52,382 bases of DNA. It comes from Defluviicoccus sp. GTDB taxonomy: Bacteria > Pseudomonadota > Alphaproteobacteria > MPNO01. Location of the stretch: contig JAPPGP010000253.1 in the NCBI GenBank assembly GCA_028821395.1, positions 49,201 through 101,582 on the forward strand. The letters are read 5' to 3'. The notes beneath the pieces are model-generated. The model searched no databases. It was not told where the DNA came from and worked only from the letters and a program-made list of their open reading frames with translations. Positions 43,923 through 51,995 of the stretch are shown piece by piece. The translations under genes were made by a program, and so were the position numbers. How positions within the stretch are numbered: position 1 is the stretch's first letter; each line of letters begins with the position of its first letter.

Positions 43923-44271
43923 TTCATTCTCTCTATTGAACACGGCCCCGTTTTGCGACGAGGTGCTGTGCCCATCGCATTTCGGATGTGATCGTCCTGT
44001 GCCAGTCAAGCCGAAGTAGACCGGCCGGGCAGTCTAGCCTTTCGGGATCCGATTCCTATTCTTGCTGGTTCTTCGATAGTCTTCAACCGTCATGCCTGCA
44101 AATTCTGGCGATAATTGGCGGTGATTCCCGCGTAATGTGACGGTCCGGGTTCGGTTCTCCTCCGTCCATGAGGATCGTGGGCGCGTCTGAACATTCGGGT
44201 CGCTCGGTGCGCCGATTCTCTCCTGCCGCCGCTTCATCGGTCGATGGACGGAAGCGACGAGACAGGGCTCG

Positions 44272-44377
44272 ATGAAGAGGATCGGCATGAACGACATCAA
44301 GGACATTCTTCGGCAACGTCACTGTCTCGGCCTGACGCGCGAGCGGGTCGCGACGGTGACCATGGTGAGCGCGGGCA
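44272..44377 (+). pseudogene. IS21-family istA, N-terminal fragment
   Basis: The frame MKRIGMNDIKDILRQRHCLG continuing LTRERVATVTMVSAG resembles the N-terminal HTH of IS21-family IstA transposases. Homology ends at about 44377, where a rodZ fragment on the opposite strand begins. The preceding 200 bases (from about 44070) probably include the IS end, but no inverted repeat could be paired because the other end is missing. Confidence 0.5.
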
Positions 44378-44380
44378 GGT

Positions 44381-44805
44381 GCCGGCCTGCGCCGCCAGCC
44401 TTGCCGCCATCGCCGGAACCCGGCCGCCGGGAAGACGCCATCCGCCACCGCGAAGGAACCAGCCGCGCCGGCCGGCGCGGCCGGCGCGGGACGGAGTTGC
44501 GCCGCCAGAGCCGCACCGTCGAGGCCGAGACGGTCCGCATAGGACCGCACGAAGCCGCTCCGGAAGGGCGCGCCCGGCAGGGCGTCGAGACGCCCCTCCT
44601 CCATCGCAAGAAGCAAGGTTTCGCGAATCCGCAGATCCCGCGCGAGGTCGCCGGGCTCGAGGCCGAGCGCAAGCCGCGCCTCGCGCAGCCGCGTGCCGAC
44701 CTCTCGGGCCGCGGCGCCCGCATCGTCAGGCAGGGCAGGTCCCGGCTTCGCCACCGCTTCCGCCTCCCCGCGTGCCGGCGGCCCGCCGGGCTCGCGGCGG
44801 GGCAC
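44381..44805 (-). pseudogene. RodZ-like N-terminal HTH domain, truncated
   Basis: The fragment reads REVGTRLREARLALGLEPGD, LARDLRIRETLLLAMEEGRL, DALPGAPFRSGFVRSYADRL and GLDGAALAAQLRPAP, which is the cytoplasmic HTH_25 domain of the cell-shape protein RodZ. The transmembrane helix and periplasmic part are gone: sense is lost after GSFAVADGVFPAAGF, where the IS21 fragment abuts. The GTG at 44805 is the apparent start. It is probably a duplicate carried on the element, since a cell would need its intact rodZ elsewhere. Confidence 0.7.
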
Positions 44806-44945
44806 GCCGTCGATGCCCGACTGTAGCGGCCGGCCCGCGCCGGTCTCAAGGCCGGACGGCCCGTATCCGCCACATCAGATTCGGCTACGACCGGCCAGCC
44901 ATGCTGTATCGTCGGGTCAACGGGGCTCCGAATACGGAGGAGGCA

Positions 44946-45119
44946 ATGGCTTCGATCGTGTTTGCCGTCCTTCTTGTGATTGCGATTTTCTGGAGCGGAT
45001 GGGCCGGTCACCGGTTCTGGATCGGGCCATCCATCAAGCGTCACTGCATTCCGCGCGCATGGATGGCTCTGTGTATTGACCCGACCCGTACCGGCGGCAC
45101 ACTCGTCGTCGGAGTCTGA
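44946..45119 (+). CDS. Small single-pass membrane protein, 57 residues
   Basis: MASIVFAVLLVIAIFWSGWA is a clear hydrophobic helix, followed by a short basic tail ending TRTGGTLVVGV. A strong ribosome site (GGAGGAGG) precedes the ATG at 44946. The next gene starts 4 bases after its stop, so the two form an operon. Function unknown. Confidence 0.55.
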   Translation: MASIVFAVLLVIAIFWSGWAGHRFWIGPSIKRHCIPRAWMALCIDPTRTGGTLVVGV

Positions 45120-45123
45120 GCCG

Positions 45124-45618
45124 ATGGTCTTGTTTCTTGAGATCGTTATGGCAACCGCGACGGTCGTGATGGCCATCGCCACATTTTTCATGTGGAGATC
45201 GAGTTCGGCGATGACCGTCGTGGCGAGGAACATCGAGAAGATTATCGAGGACGAGCAGCAGCTCAATAATCAGCCGGTTCTGATGATCTCCAGTTTCGCC
45301 AGGAACTCGCGGAAATCCGAATTTCGGATCCGCGTCAAGAACATTGGCAAGGGGCCAGCACAATCGGTTTCGGTCCAGGTGGGCGATAGTGACTGGCATT
45401 CGCCTGAGCGTGTTCTTGCGCTCCGAGAAAGCAAGGTCTCTGGAGGTTTGGGTCCGGGAGATGAAGACGAATGGTCAATCCCGGAATCGGAGGCCGAAAT
45501 CAAAGACGGAAAGCTCTGGGTGGGAGTGTTCTACGAGGGAATTCTATTGCCGCCCGGCGCGGCGAACTTCGGAACGAGGGGTTCCGTCCAAACCATCAGC
45601 GCCACCTTCGAAGTTTAG
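45124..45618 (+). CDS. Membrane-anchored protein of unknown function, 164 residues
   Basis: The N-terminal helix LFLEIVMATATVVMAIATFF anchors it; a coiled segment VVARNIEKIIEDEQQLNN follows, then a beta-rich domain: QPVLMISSFARNSRKSEFRI, RVKNIGKGPAQSVSVQVG and FYEGILLPPGAANFGTRGS. The layout resembles small inner-membrane proteins with a soluble immunoglobulin-like domain. It is coupled to the small membrane protein before it. No family recognised. A 19-base tandem duplication lies just after its stop. Confidence 0.6.
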   Translation: MVLFLEIVMATATVVMAIATFFMWRSSSAMTVVARNIEKIIEDEQQLNNQPVLMISSFARNSRKSEFRIRVKNIGKGPAQSVSVQVGDSDWHSPERVLALRESKVSGGLGPGDEDEWSIPESEAEIKDGKLWVGVFYEGILLPPGAANFGTRGSVQTISATFEV

Positions 45619-45634
45619 ATTTTACCCTACGGGT

Positions 45635-45672
45635 CACGCGGGAACCCGATCCTCACGCGGGAACCCGATCCT
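45635..45672 (+). repeat. Two tandem copies of a 19-base unit
   Basis: CACGCGGGAACCCGATCCT occurs twice in immediate succession (45635-45653 and 45654-45672), 16 bases after the stop of the gene at 45124. Exact identity indicates a recent slippage duplication or an assembly duplication. Confidence 0.75.
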
Positions 45673-45831
45673 CGCACCGCGCATCGTGTTGACGACGGCG
45701 TAGAAGCGCGGTTTTCCGGCGGTTTACCGGCGCGGGCGGCTGTTTTCGGCTGAGGTTGCGCGCCGATCCGGGGGGGGTCGGTGACGATGTGGAGTTCTTG
45801 TCGCTGGTTTCGTCGGCGGCTGGCGGGCCGG

Positions 45832-46404
45832 TCAGTCTATCGGCCGATCGTCGGTGGCCATCGGTTCGCCGGCGCGCTCGCGCATGAGCATGTCGTTCCA
45901 GTCGTCGCCGTCGAGGGCGGGACGGAGGCGGACGACCCTGTTGTTCTTTCGCAGCAGGCGCTGCGCGGCCTGTTCGCCGTCGGGGGTTGCGTCGTAGGCA
46001 CAGAAGATGCGGCTTGGGTTCCAGGCCTCGATCCAGGTGGGGAGGGTTGCCGGGGAGGCGGGTGCGGAGACGACGGCGCACCCCTTTCGGGTGGCCGGCA
46101 CGAGATGGAGGGAGAGGACCGAGAGGGCGTCGAGGGGGTTCTTGGCGATGAGCACGGAGCGCGGCCAGTCGATCTCCCAGGTCATCCAGAAGCTGCCCGG
46201 CGCGAGCGGGGGCCACGCCTCGCCGGCGGGTCGGGCCTTGCGCCCCTTTGCGGCGAGCGCCTCGGCGGGGGCGGGAACGATGTCTCCGTCCGCGCGGGCC
46301 CGGAACCGCTGGACCACGTAGCGGTCGTCGGCCAGGCCGGTGCCGAAGAAGTGAACCAAAAAGGTCTCCGCCGTGTTGCCGGGCTTTGCCATGGCTGCCG
46401 TCAT
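45832..46404 (-). CDS. Toprim-domain protein (primase-like)
   Basis: A 190-residue protein with the Toprim-like segment SVLIAKNPLDALSVLSLHLV and IFCAYDATPDGEQAAQRLLR, the latter with the DxD-type acidic pair, then DGDDWNDMLMRERAGEP, as in phage and mobile-element primase/Toprim proteins paired with RepA-like helicases. The N-terminal zinc or helical domain common in longer relatives is absent. It lies just beyond the integrases and may belong with the RepA-like ATPase at the other end of the element. Confidence 0.65.
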   Translation of the reverse strand: MTAAMAKPGNTAETFLVHFFGTGLADDRYVVQRFRARADGDIVPAPAEALAAKGRKARPAGEAWPPLAPGSFWMTWEIDWPRSVLIAKNPLDALSVLSLHLVPATRKGCAVVSAPASPATLPTWIEAWNPSRIFCAYDATPDGEQAAQRLLRKNNRVVRLRPALDGDDWNDMLMRERAGEPMATDDRPID

Positions 46405-46545
46405 GCCGCCGTCTCCTTCGTGCAGATGAGGGATAGCGGCGGGGACGCCCTCCCGAGCGCCTCCCGCCGCCCGGCTCTCGGCTGCTCTCCCCTCGTGACG
46501 GCGCGGGGCCAGCCAGCGGTGATTGGACCGATAATCGCGTGCGGT

Positions 46546-47715
46546 TCAGCCTTTCCGAGAGCGAGCGGCCTGCAACCCCATTATCTTCGCGATGACCGTT
46601 CCGATGCGCTCCGCCTCCGCCTCGATATCGCGATCCCCGAGATGTGCATAGCGCAGCGTCATGCGGACATTGGAGTGGCCGAGCAGCCGCGAGACCACGG
46701 GCACGGGAACGCCGTTCATCACGGCGTGGCTGGCATGCGTATGCCGAAGATCGTGAAGGCGGACGTCCTCGATGCCCGCTTCCTTCCGGATCCGCCGCCA
46801 CAGCGAGAGCTCGCCGCCGCGCGGCCGAGACGGATCGAGCGGCGATGGGAACACGAAGGCGCTGTCTCCGCGCGGCTGGCGGTCAAGGATGCGCCGGGCC
46901 TGGCTGTTGAGCGGCACCCGTCTTGGACCCGTCTTGCTATCGGCCAGCACCAGGGCGTCCGGCTGGACCTCGGACCAGCGCAGCCCCACGATCTCGCCAC
47001 AGCGGCATCCGGTGAGCAGGAGAAGCCGGACGATGTCGGCCTGCCGCCAGTTTCCCGGGTGGGTCTGCCCATCCAGGACGCGGTGCAGGCGCGCGATTTC
47101 CTCGCGCGACAGGAAGCGGGTGAGCTTGGGCCGCCGGTTGGTCCGGATGCCGCGCGCCGGGTTCTTCTCGATGCAGCCCCGCGCGACGGCGAAACTCATG
47201 ATCTGGCGCAGGAGTTCGAGCGCCTTGTTCGCCCTTCCCGGCGCGGTGCGGCTGTATTCGTCGAACCATCGCCGCACCCGCGCCGGAGCGATGCGGTCCA
47301 GCGGCCTGCTCCCGAACGCGGGCAATATCCGGGTCTCCAGCAGCGCGCCGACGCCCTTCCTGGTCGACGGCTTGTAGCGCGCGAAATGCGCCGCCTTCCA
47401 CTCCCCCTCCACGAAGTCCCCCAACAGGGGAACGGTGCCGGGCGAATGCGGCGCTCCCTCCGGTTCGGGGCTGGCCCTGCGCTCATGGCATTCCCGCCTC
47501 GCCTCCTCGATGCTCCTCGTCGAGACCGGGCCGAGGGCGACGCGCTTCGAGCGCCCGCCGACCTCTCGCAACAGGACAAAGCTCTTCCCGCCGGTCGGAC
47601 GAACGCGCACGCCGAGACCGGGCACGCGACTGTCCCAGACCGTGTATTCCCGGTCCCGGGGGCGGAGCCGGGCGATGGCGGCGTCGGTGAGCTTTCTCCG
47701 TTCCCGTGCCCGCAT
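46546..47715 (-). CDS. Tyrosine recombinase/integrase (downstream of a tandem pair)
   Basis: A 389-residue phage-type integrase. The N-terminal arm-binding part has LTDAAIARLRPRDREYTVWD and VPGLGVRVRPTGGKSFVLL. The catalytic set is Arg in LLLLTGCRCGEIVGLRWSEV, Lys in LADSKTGPRRV, His and Arg in VRLHDLRHTHASHAV, His in LGHSNVRMTLRYAHLG and the Tyr nucleophile in RYAHLG. All residues are present. The start lies 3 bases after the stop of the first integrase, so the two are made together. Confidence 0.9.
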   Translation of the reverse strand: MRARERRKLTDAAIARLRPRDREYTVWDSRVPGLGVRVRPTGGKSFVLLREVGGRSKRVALGPVSTRSIEEARRECHERRASPEPEGAPHSPGTVPLLGDFVEGEWKAAHFARYKPSTRKGVGALLETRILPAFGSRPLDRIAPARVRRWFDEYSRTAPGRANKALELLRQIMSFAVARGCIEKNPARGIRTNRRPKLTRFLSREEIARLHRVLDGQTHPGNWRQADIVRLLLLTGCRCGEIVGLRWSEVQPDALVLADSKTGPRRVPLNSQARRILDRQPRGDSAFVFPSPLDPSRPRGGELSLWRRIRKEAGIEDVRLHDLRHTHASHAVMNGVPVPVVSRLLGHSNVRMTLRYAHLGDRDIEAEAERIGTVIAKIMGLQAARSRKG

Positions 47716-47718
47716 GGA

Positions 47719-48840
47719 TCAACTCCCGTCGAGGATCGCGCCCACCGTCTCGGTGGCGTCGGCGATCATCGCGTCGGCGGGATGGGCGTATTTGAGGGTG
47801 GTCTGGGGATCGGCGTGACCGAGCAGCCTGCCGATGGCGAGCACCGTCGCGCCCAGTCTCAGCGCGACGCTCGCATGCGTATGGCGGAGATCGTGAAGAC
47901 GCACGTCCCGCAATTCCGCCTCGGCCCGGACCGAATACCAGAAATGGTCGAGCCAGCTCGCGCGGCGCGGCCCGCCATTGGCCGCGGGAAAGACCCACGG
48001 GCCGGGCCGGTCGAGCCCGTCGAGGATGTCCCGCGCGGGCCGGGACAGCCAGACCGTGCGGGGTCCAGTCTTGCTATCGCGCAGGAACAGGCGGCCTTCG
48101 CGGTAGTCCGACCAGCGGAGCGTCAGGAGCTCGCCCTTGCGGCATCCGGTGAGCAGGAGAAGGCGGACCAGGGCGGTCTGGCGCGGGAACCGGCCGGCAT
48201 GCCTGGAGAGCACCGCGGACAGGCGGCGGATCTCCTCGTCGGACAGAAACCGCTCGCGTCCCTTGCGCCGGTACCGCCTTATGCCCCGGCACGGGTTGGA
48301 ACCCTCGGGGCGGAGGGCCATCTTCTCGGCCTCCCGCATGATGACGGAGAGCACCGGCATCGACCGGTCCGCCGCGACCGGCGTCGCGGCCAGCGAGGCG
48401 AACCAGTTGCTCACCGCGCGCCGGTCGATGTCCGCGACCGGACGCCCGGCGAAATACGGCAGGATCTGGTTGCGGAGATAGTCCCTGTTGACGGCGAGCG
48501 TGCGCGGTTTCCACACCCGTTCGTATTGCCGGAACACGGTCTCGGCGACGGCCTCGAAGAGGGTGTCCGCGGGATCCAGGGACCCCTCCTCCCCGCGCCG
48601 GATCGCCGCCAGCATCTTCGCAGCGCGGGCGCGGGCATCGGCGAGGTCCATGGTCTCGGCGTCGCCGACGATCTCCCAGACGCGTTCGCCGCGGTGCTGG
48701 CAGTGGACGAAGAAGCGCTTCTTCCCCGAGGCCAACACCCGGACCCCGAAGCCCCTGAGCTTCCGGTCGCGGATCTCGTATGCGGTGTTGCGTGGAACCG
48801 CCGCCCCGATTCGGGCGTCGGTGAGGGTCTTTCCGGCCAT
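47719..48840 (-). CDS. Tyrosine recombinase/integrase (upstream of a tandem pair)
   Basis: A 373-residue integrase of the same family as its neighbour but clearly divergent. The N terminus LTDARIGAAVPRNTAYEIRD and RKLRGFGVRVLASGKKRFFV is the arm-binding domain. Catalytic residues: Arg in LLLLTGCRKGELLTLRWSDY, Lys in LRDSKTGPRTV, His/Arg in DVRLHDLRHTHASVALRLG, and the Tyr in QTTLKYAHPADA. The start ATG 48840 has GGGAG upstream. It is 100 bases from the right boundary of the element, the expected place for its integrase. Confidence 0.9.
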   Translation of the reverse strand: MAGKTLTDARIGAAVPRNTAYEIRDRKLRGFGVRVLASGKKRFFVHCQHRGERVWEIVGDAETMDLADARARAAKMLAAIRRGEEGSLDPADTLFEAVAETVFRQYERVWKPRTLAVNRDYLRNQILPYFAGRPVADIDRRAVSNWFASLAATPVAADRSMPVLSVIMREAEKMALRPEGSNPCRGIRRYRRKGRERFLSDEEIRRLSAVLSRHAGRFPRQTALVRLLLLTGCRKGELLTLRWSDYREGRLFLRDSKTGPRTVWLSRPARDILDGLDRPGPWVFPAANGGPRRASWLDHFWYSVRAEAELRDVRLHDLRHTHASVALRLGATVLAIGRLLGHADPQTTLKYAHPADAMIADATETVGAILDGS

Positions 48841-48913
48841 TGACAATCTCCCGGTTGCGGTTGCAGCCGGGGAAGAAACCGTTGCGGATTCCGCCCATCT
48901 GCAACTCTGTGCG

Positions 48914-48929
48914 GGAGAGAAAACGACCC
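48914..48929 (-). repeat. Right terminal inverted repeat of the island
   Basis: GGGTCGTTTTCTCTCC reads inward on the minus strand and matches the left copy in 15 of 16 bases. The Rieske coding frame continues to a stop at 48943, 14 bases outside it. Confidence 0.6.
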
Positions 48930-48942
48930 TATTTTCAGATAG

Positions 48943-49698
48943 TTAGCACCGCCAGGTGCGCAAGACGGTGTGGCAGGGCATCACCCAGTGGTAGACCTTG
49001 ACCCACTTCCGGCCGCCCGGCATCGGCCGGATCGAGGCGTAGGCGTGGCCGTAATCGGTGATCTCGACCTCGTCGCTGAGCGGCACCGGCACGGTCCAGA
49101 GGCCGCCGAGCCCGGCGCGCTCGGTGTCCGGCGTCAGCGTGGTGTGCAGGGTGGAGGCGTGCATGCTGTCGATCCCGCCTTCGAGAGCCTGCAGCCAGTT
49201 GCACTCCTGCCAGGTGCGGGTGACGACGCGCTGGTCGTCCCTGAGCCCGGTCCACTCGAAGCGCGGCAAGGCGGGCGGCGCGCCGTCTCCGAGATAGGCC
49301 CAGACCACCCCGCCGAGCTCGACCGTCGGGTACGCGGCGAGCCGGATGCGCGAGCGGAAATCGGTCTCCGGCGGCTCGGTCGGCATGTCGACGCAGCGTC
49401 CGTCCACGCCGTATTTCCAGCCGTGATAGACGCAGCGCAACCCGTGCTCCTCGTTGCGCCCGAGGAACAGCGAGACCCGGCGATGCGCGCAGAACTCCTC
49501 GACGAGCCCGATCCGTCCGGCGCTGTCGCGGAAGGCGACCAGGGACTCGCCGAGCAGCCGGACGCGGACCGGCGCACAATCCGGCTCGGCGATCTCGCGC
49601 GCCAGCAGCGCCGGCAGCCAGTAGCGGCGCATCAGCCGGCCGAGCGGCGTCCCCTTGCCCACCCGGGTGACGAGCTCGTTGTCTTCCCTGGACAGCAT
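48943..49698 (-). pseudogene. Rieske dioxygenase, N-terminal half (other half at 17887-18462)
   Basis: 251 codons starting MLSREDNELVTRVGKGTPLG with a GGAGAGG ribosome site. The Rieske cluster is EEFCAHRRVSLFLGRNEEHG and LRCVYHGWKYG. ALEGGIDSMHASTLHTTLTP gives the bridging Asp and the two His iron ligands. The real frame ends at HWVMPCHTVLR, then four foreign codons and a stop. The protein is of the phthalate 4,5-dioxygenase alpha type, and the C-terminal catalytic part is missing because the element lies there. If translated it would have a cluster but no complete iron site. Confidence 0.87.
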
Positions 49699-50067
49699 GG
49701 TCCTCTCCGGCGAATCCGGGCGCGGCGATCCGCGATGGCGCGCGCCGCGACCGCTTGACCATATCAACCGGCGATCCCGCTGACACCAGGGGAGGCCCGC
49801 GGGGCCGGCGGATCGGCGATCCGGCCCGGATGGCGGCGGCCGGGCATTCGGAAACCGGGCACGGTCGCCCTGCGCGCCGTGGGCGGCCGCTGCAACACCT
49901 TGAAAAACCGGGAGAAACGGAGCCCGCCGCGACCCTCGGGCGAATTCGCCGAAGCCGCTTGGCGGTCGGGGCGGTTCGCGCGGATAATGGTCGCAGTCCG
50001 CATGAAGCTGTCTGTGGTTGCGAAACGCCGCTCGAACGGAAGCACAAAGACGAAAGGGAGACAGGCA

Positions 50068-51114
50068 ATGCTATCGGATTCTCTGCGACGCGGCGGCGCC
50101 GCGGTCGTCGGCCTCGCCATGATCGCCGCGCTCGGCGCCGGCATGGCCGGGCCGGCGCAGGCGGCCGATCCGCTCAAAATTCGCTTCATCCTCAACTGGA
50201 AGTACCAGGGCCCCCAAGCCTGGTTCTTCCTGGCCGACGACAAAGGGTATTTCAAGCAGGCCGGCATCGACATCCAGCTCGACCAGGGGGCGGGCTCGGG
50301 TGCCGCGGTGCCCAAGGTGGCGAGCACCGCCTACGACGCGGGCTTCGGCGACATCAACGCGATCACGCGGTTTGCCTCGAAGAACAAGGGCAGGCAGCCG
50401 GTCGCGGTCTACATGATCTACAACCAGACGCCCTTCGTCATCGCCACCCCCAGGGCGGCCAAGATCATGAAGCCGAAGCAGCTCGAGGGCATGACCCTCG
50501 GCGCGCCGGTCAATGACGGCGCGTTCAAGCTGTTCCCGGCCTTCGCCAATATCGCCGGCATCGACGCCGGCAAGGTCAGCTGGCAGCACATGAAGCCCAA
50601 TCTTCGGGTCACCATGCTCAAGCAGGGCAAGGTAGAGGGCGTATCGGGCTACCACCTGACGGTCCTGTTCGATGCGCTCCGCGTCGGCATGGACCCCGAC
50701 CGCGACCTCGACTTCATGCGCTTCGCCGATTTCGGCATGGACCTCTACTCCAACGCCGTCATGGTGAGCCAGGAGCTGCTCCAGAAGCACCCCGACAAGG
50801 TCAAGGGCATGGTCGGCGCGATCAACAAGGCGTTCTGGGAGGTGGTGGCGAACCCGGAGGTCGGGCTCGACGCGGTGATGCGGCGCGAGCCGCTGCTCAA
50901 GCGGGCTTCCGAGAAGGAACGGCTGATGGCGACGCTGAAACATCTCATCCTGTCGCCCGAGATGAAGAAGATCGGCATGGGCGATACCGATCCCGCGCGG
51001 CTCAAGCGGTCCATCGATATCGTCACCAAAGCCTTCAAGCTGGAGCGGACGCCCGACCCGGACGAGGTGTTCCAGTCGCGCTTCCTGCCGCCCATGAAGG
51101 ACCGCATGGGCTGA
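50068..51114 (+). CDS. ABC transporter substrate-binding protein, NMT1/SsuA-like
   Basis: A 348-residue periplasmic binding protein. The signal peptide (about 35 residues) has GLAMIAALGAGMAGPAQAA and is cleaved before ADPLKIRFILNWKYQGP. The NMT1 fold shows LADDKGYFKQAGIDIQLDQG and GFGDINAITRFASKNKG. The family binds riboflavin- or thiamine-precursor-like molecules, sulfonates, taurine or aromatic acids; here the divergent Rieske half suggests an aromatic substrate. The start follows AAGGGAG. Its stop overlaps the ATPase start by one base (TGATG). Confidence 0.9.
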   Translation: MLSDSLRRGGAAVVGLAMIAALGAGMAGPAQAADPLKIRFILNWKYQGPQAWFFLADDKGYFKQAGIDIQLDQGAGSGAAVPKVASTAYDAGFGDINAITRFASKNKGRQPVAVYMIYNQTPFVIATPRAAKIMKPKQLEGMTLGAPVNDGAFKLFPAFANIAGIDAGKVSWQHMKPNLRVTMLKQGKVEGVSGYHLTVLFDALRVGMDPDRDLDFMRFADFGMDLYSNAVMVSQELLQKHPDKVKGMVGAINKAFWEVVANPEVGLDAVMRREPLLKRASEKERLMATLKHLILSPEMKKIGMGDTDPARLKRSIDIVTKAFKLERTPDPDEVFQSRFLPPMKDRMG

Positions 51115-51995
51115 TGAACGATCTGGCCACGGCCCGCCCGGCGGAGACCGACGATCCGCCGGGCGGGCCGGGCGCGTCGGCGGGCGCCGCGGTTGCGCTC
51201 GAACGGGTCGCGCTCCGCTACGGCGATCCCGAGACCGACACGCTCGCCCTGAAGGATACCGAGCTTGCCGTCGGGGAAGGCGAGTTCGTCGCCATCGTCG
51301 GACCCAGCGGGTGCGGCAAGTCGACCCTGATGAAGCTCATCTCCGGGCTGAACCCGGCGACCGAGGGCCGGGTGTCGGTCGCCGGCGAGGTCGTCACCCG
51401 GCCGATCAAGATCGTCGGCATGGCGTTCCAGAACCCGACCATGCTGCCGTGGCGGCGGACCATCGACAACGTCCTGCTGCCGCTCAGGATCGTCCGCCCC
51501 TACCGCGAGAGCTTCCGCCGCGATCGCGAGCGGAACACCGCCCGCGCGGAGGCGCTGCTGCGCCGCGTGGGGCTGCACGGCTTCAGCCGGAAATACCCGT
51601 GGCAGCTCTCCGGCGGGATGCTGCAGCGCGCCTCGCTGTGCCGCGCGCTGATCCACGAGCCGAGCCTGCTGCTGCTGGACGAGCCGTTCGGCGCGCTGGA
51701 CGCCTTTACCCGCGAGGAGCTGTGGGGCGTCTTGCAGGCGCTCTGGATGGACCGGCGCCCGACCGTCCTCTTGGTCACCCACGACTTGCGCGAGGCGGTC
51801 TATCTCGCCGACCGCGTGGTGGTGATGAGCGCGCGGCCCGGGCGTATCATCTTCGACCGCCGGGTCGAGCTGGCGCGGCCGCGCGCGCTGGACGATCTGT
51901 TCCGCGACACCGCGGTCCAGCTGATCCACGATCTGCGCGCCCGCATCGAGCACTTCCAGCTCGACGAGACGGCCGGGGACGGGTTGGAAGAATGA
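51114..51995 (+). CDS. ABC transporter ATP-binding protein, SsuB/TauB-like
   Basis: A 293-residue ATPase: VAIVGPSGCGKSTLMKLISG is Walker A, FQNPTMLPWRRTIDNVLLPL the Q-loop, WQLSGGMLQRASLCRALIHE the signature with LSGGM, LLLLDEPFGALDAFTREELW Walker B with the D-loop, and LLVTHDLREAVYLADRVVVM the H-loop. It begins with a low-complexity charged leader of about 25 residues. It energises the importer with the neighbouring permease; its stop overlaps the permease ATG (ATGA). Confidence 0.93.
   Translation: MNDLATARPAETDDPPGGPGASAGAAVALERVALRYGDPETDTLALKDTELAVGEGEFVAIVGPSGCGKSTLMKLISGLNPATEGRVSVAGEVVTRPIKIVGMAFQNPTMLPWRRTIDNVLLPLRIVRPYRESFRRDRERNTARAEALLRRVGLHGFSRKYPWQLSGGMLQRASLCRALIHEPSLLLLDEPFGALDAFTREELWGVLQALWMDRRPTVLLVTHDLREAVYLADRVVVMSARPGRIIFDRRVELARPRALDDLFRDTAVQLIHDLRARIEHFQLDETAGDGLEE

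Larger units (their letters stand above)
18463..48942. mobile_element. Putative 30.5-kb integrative element with AbiE-DISARM-TIR defence cargo
   Basis: The element is bounded by the two halves of one minus-strand Rieske gene. Two tyrosine recombinase genes lie within 100 bases of the right boundary, and matching inverted repeats (18490-18505 and 48914-48929) lie 20-30 bases inside each boundary. The cargo is a defence operon, an AlbA_2 gene, uncharacterised genes and IS debris. The crossover core is not resolved: AGGTG is shared at both junctions but joining there does not restore the frame. The Rieske gene as target, rather than a tRNA, is inferred from the split. Confidence 0.75.

Noticed and set aside
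45781-48843. A 1020-codon open frame on the plus strand
   Set aside because: It is antisense to two integrases and a Toprim gene that have clear motifs; the long open frame is a result of high GC content.
18460-48950. AGGTG as the exact crossover core of the island
   Set aside because: It is present at both junctions, but joining the Rieske halves there gives an out-of-frame gene, and five bases can match by chance.
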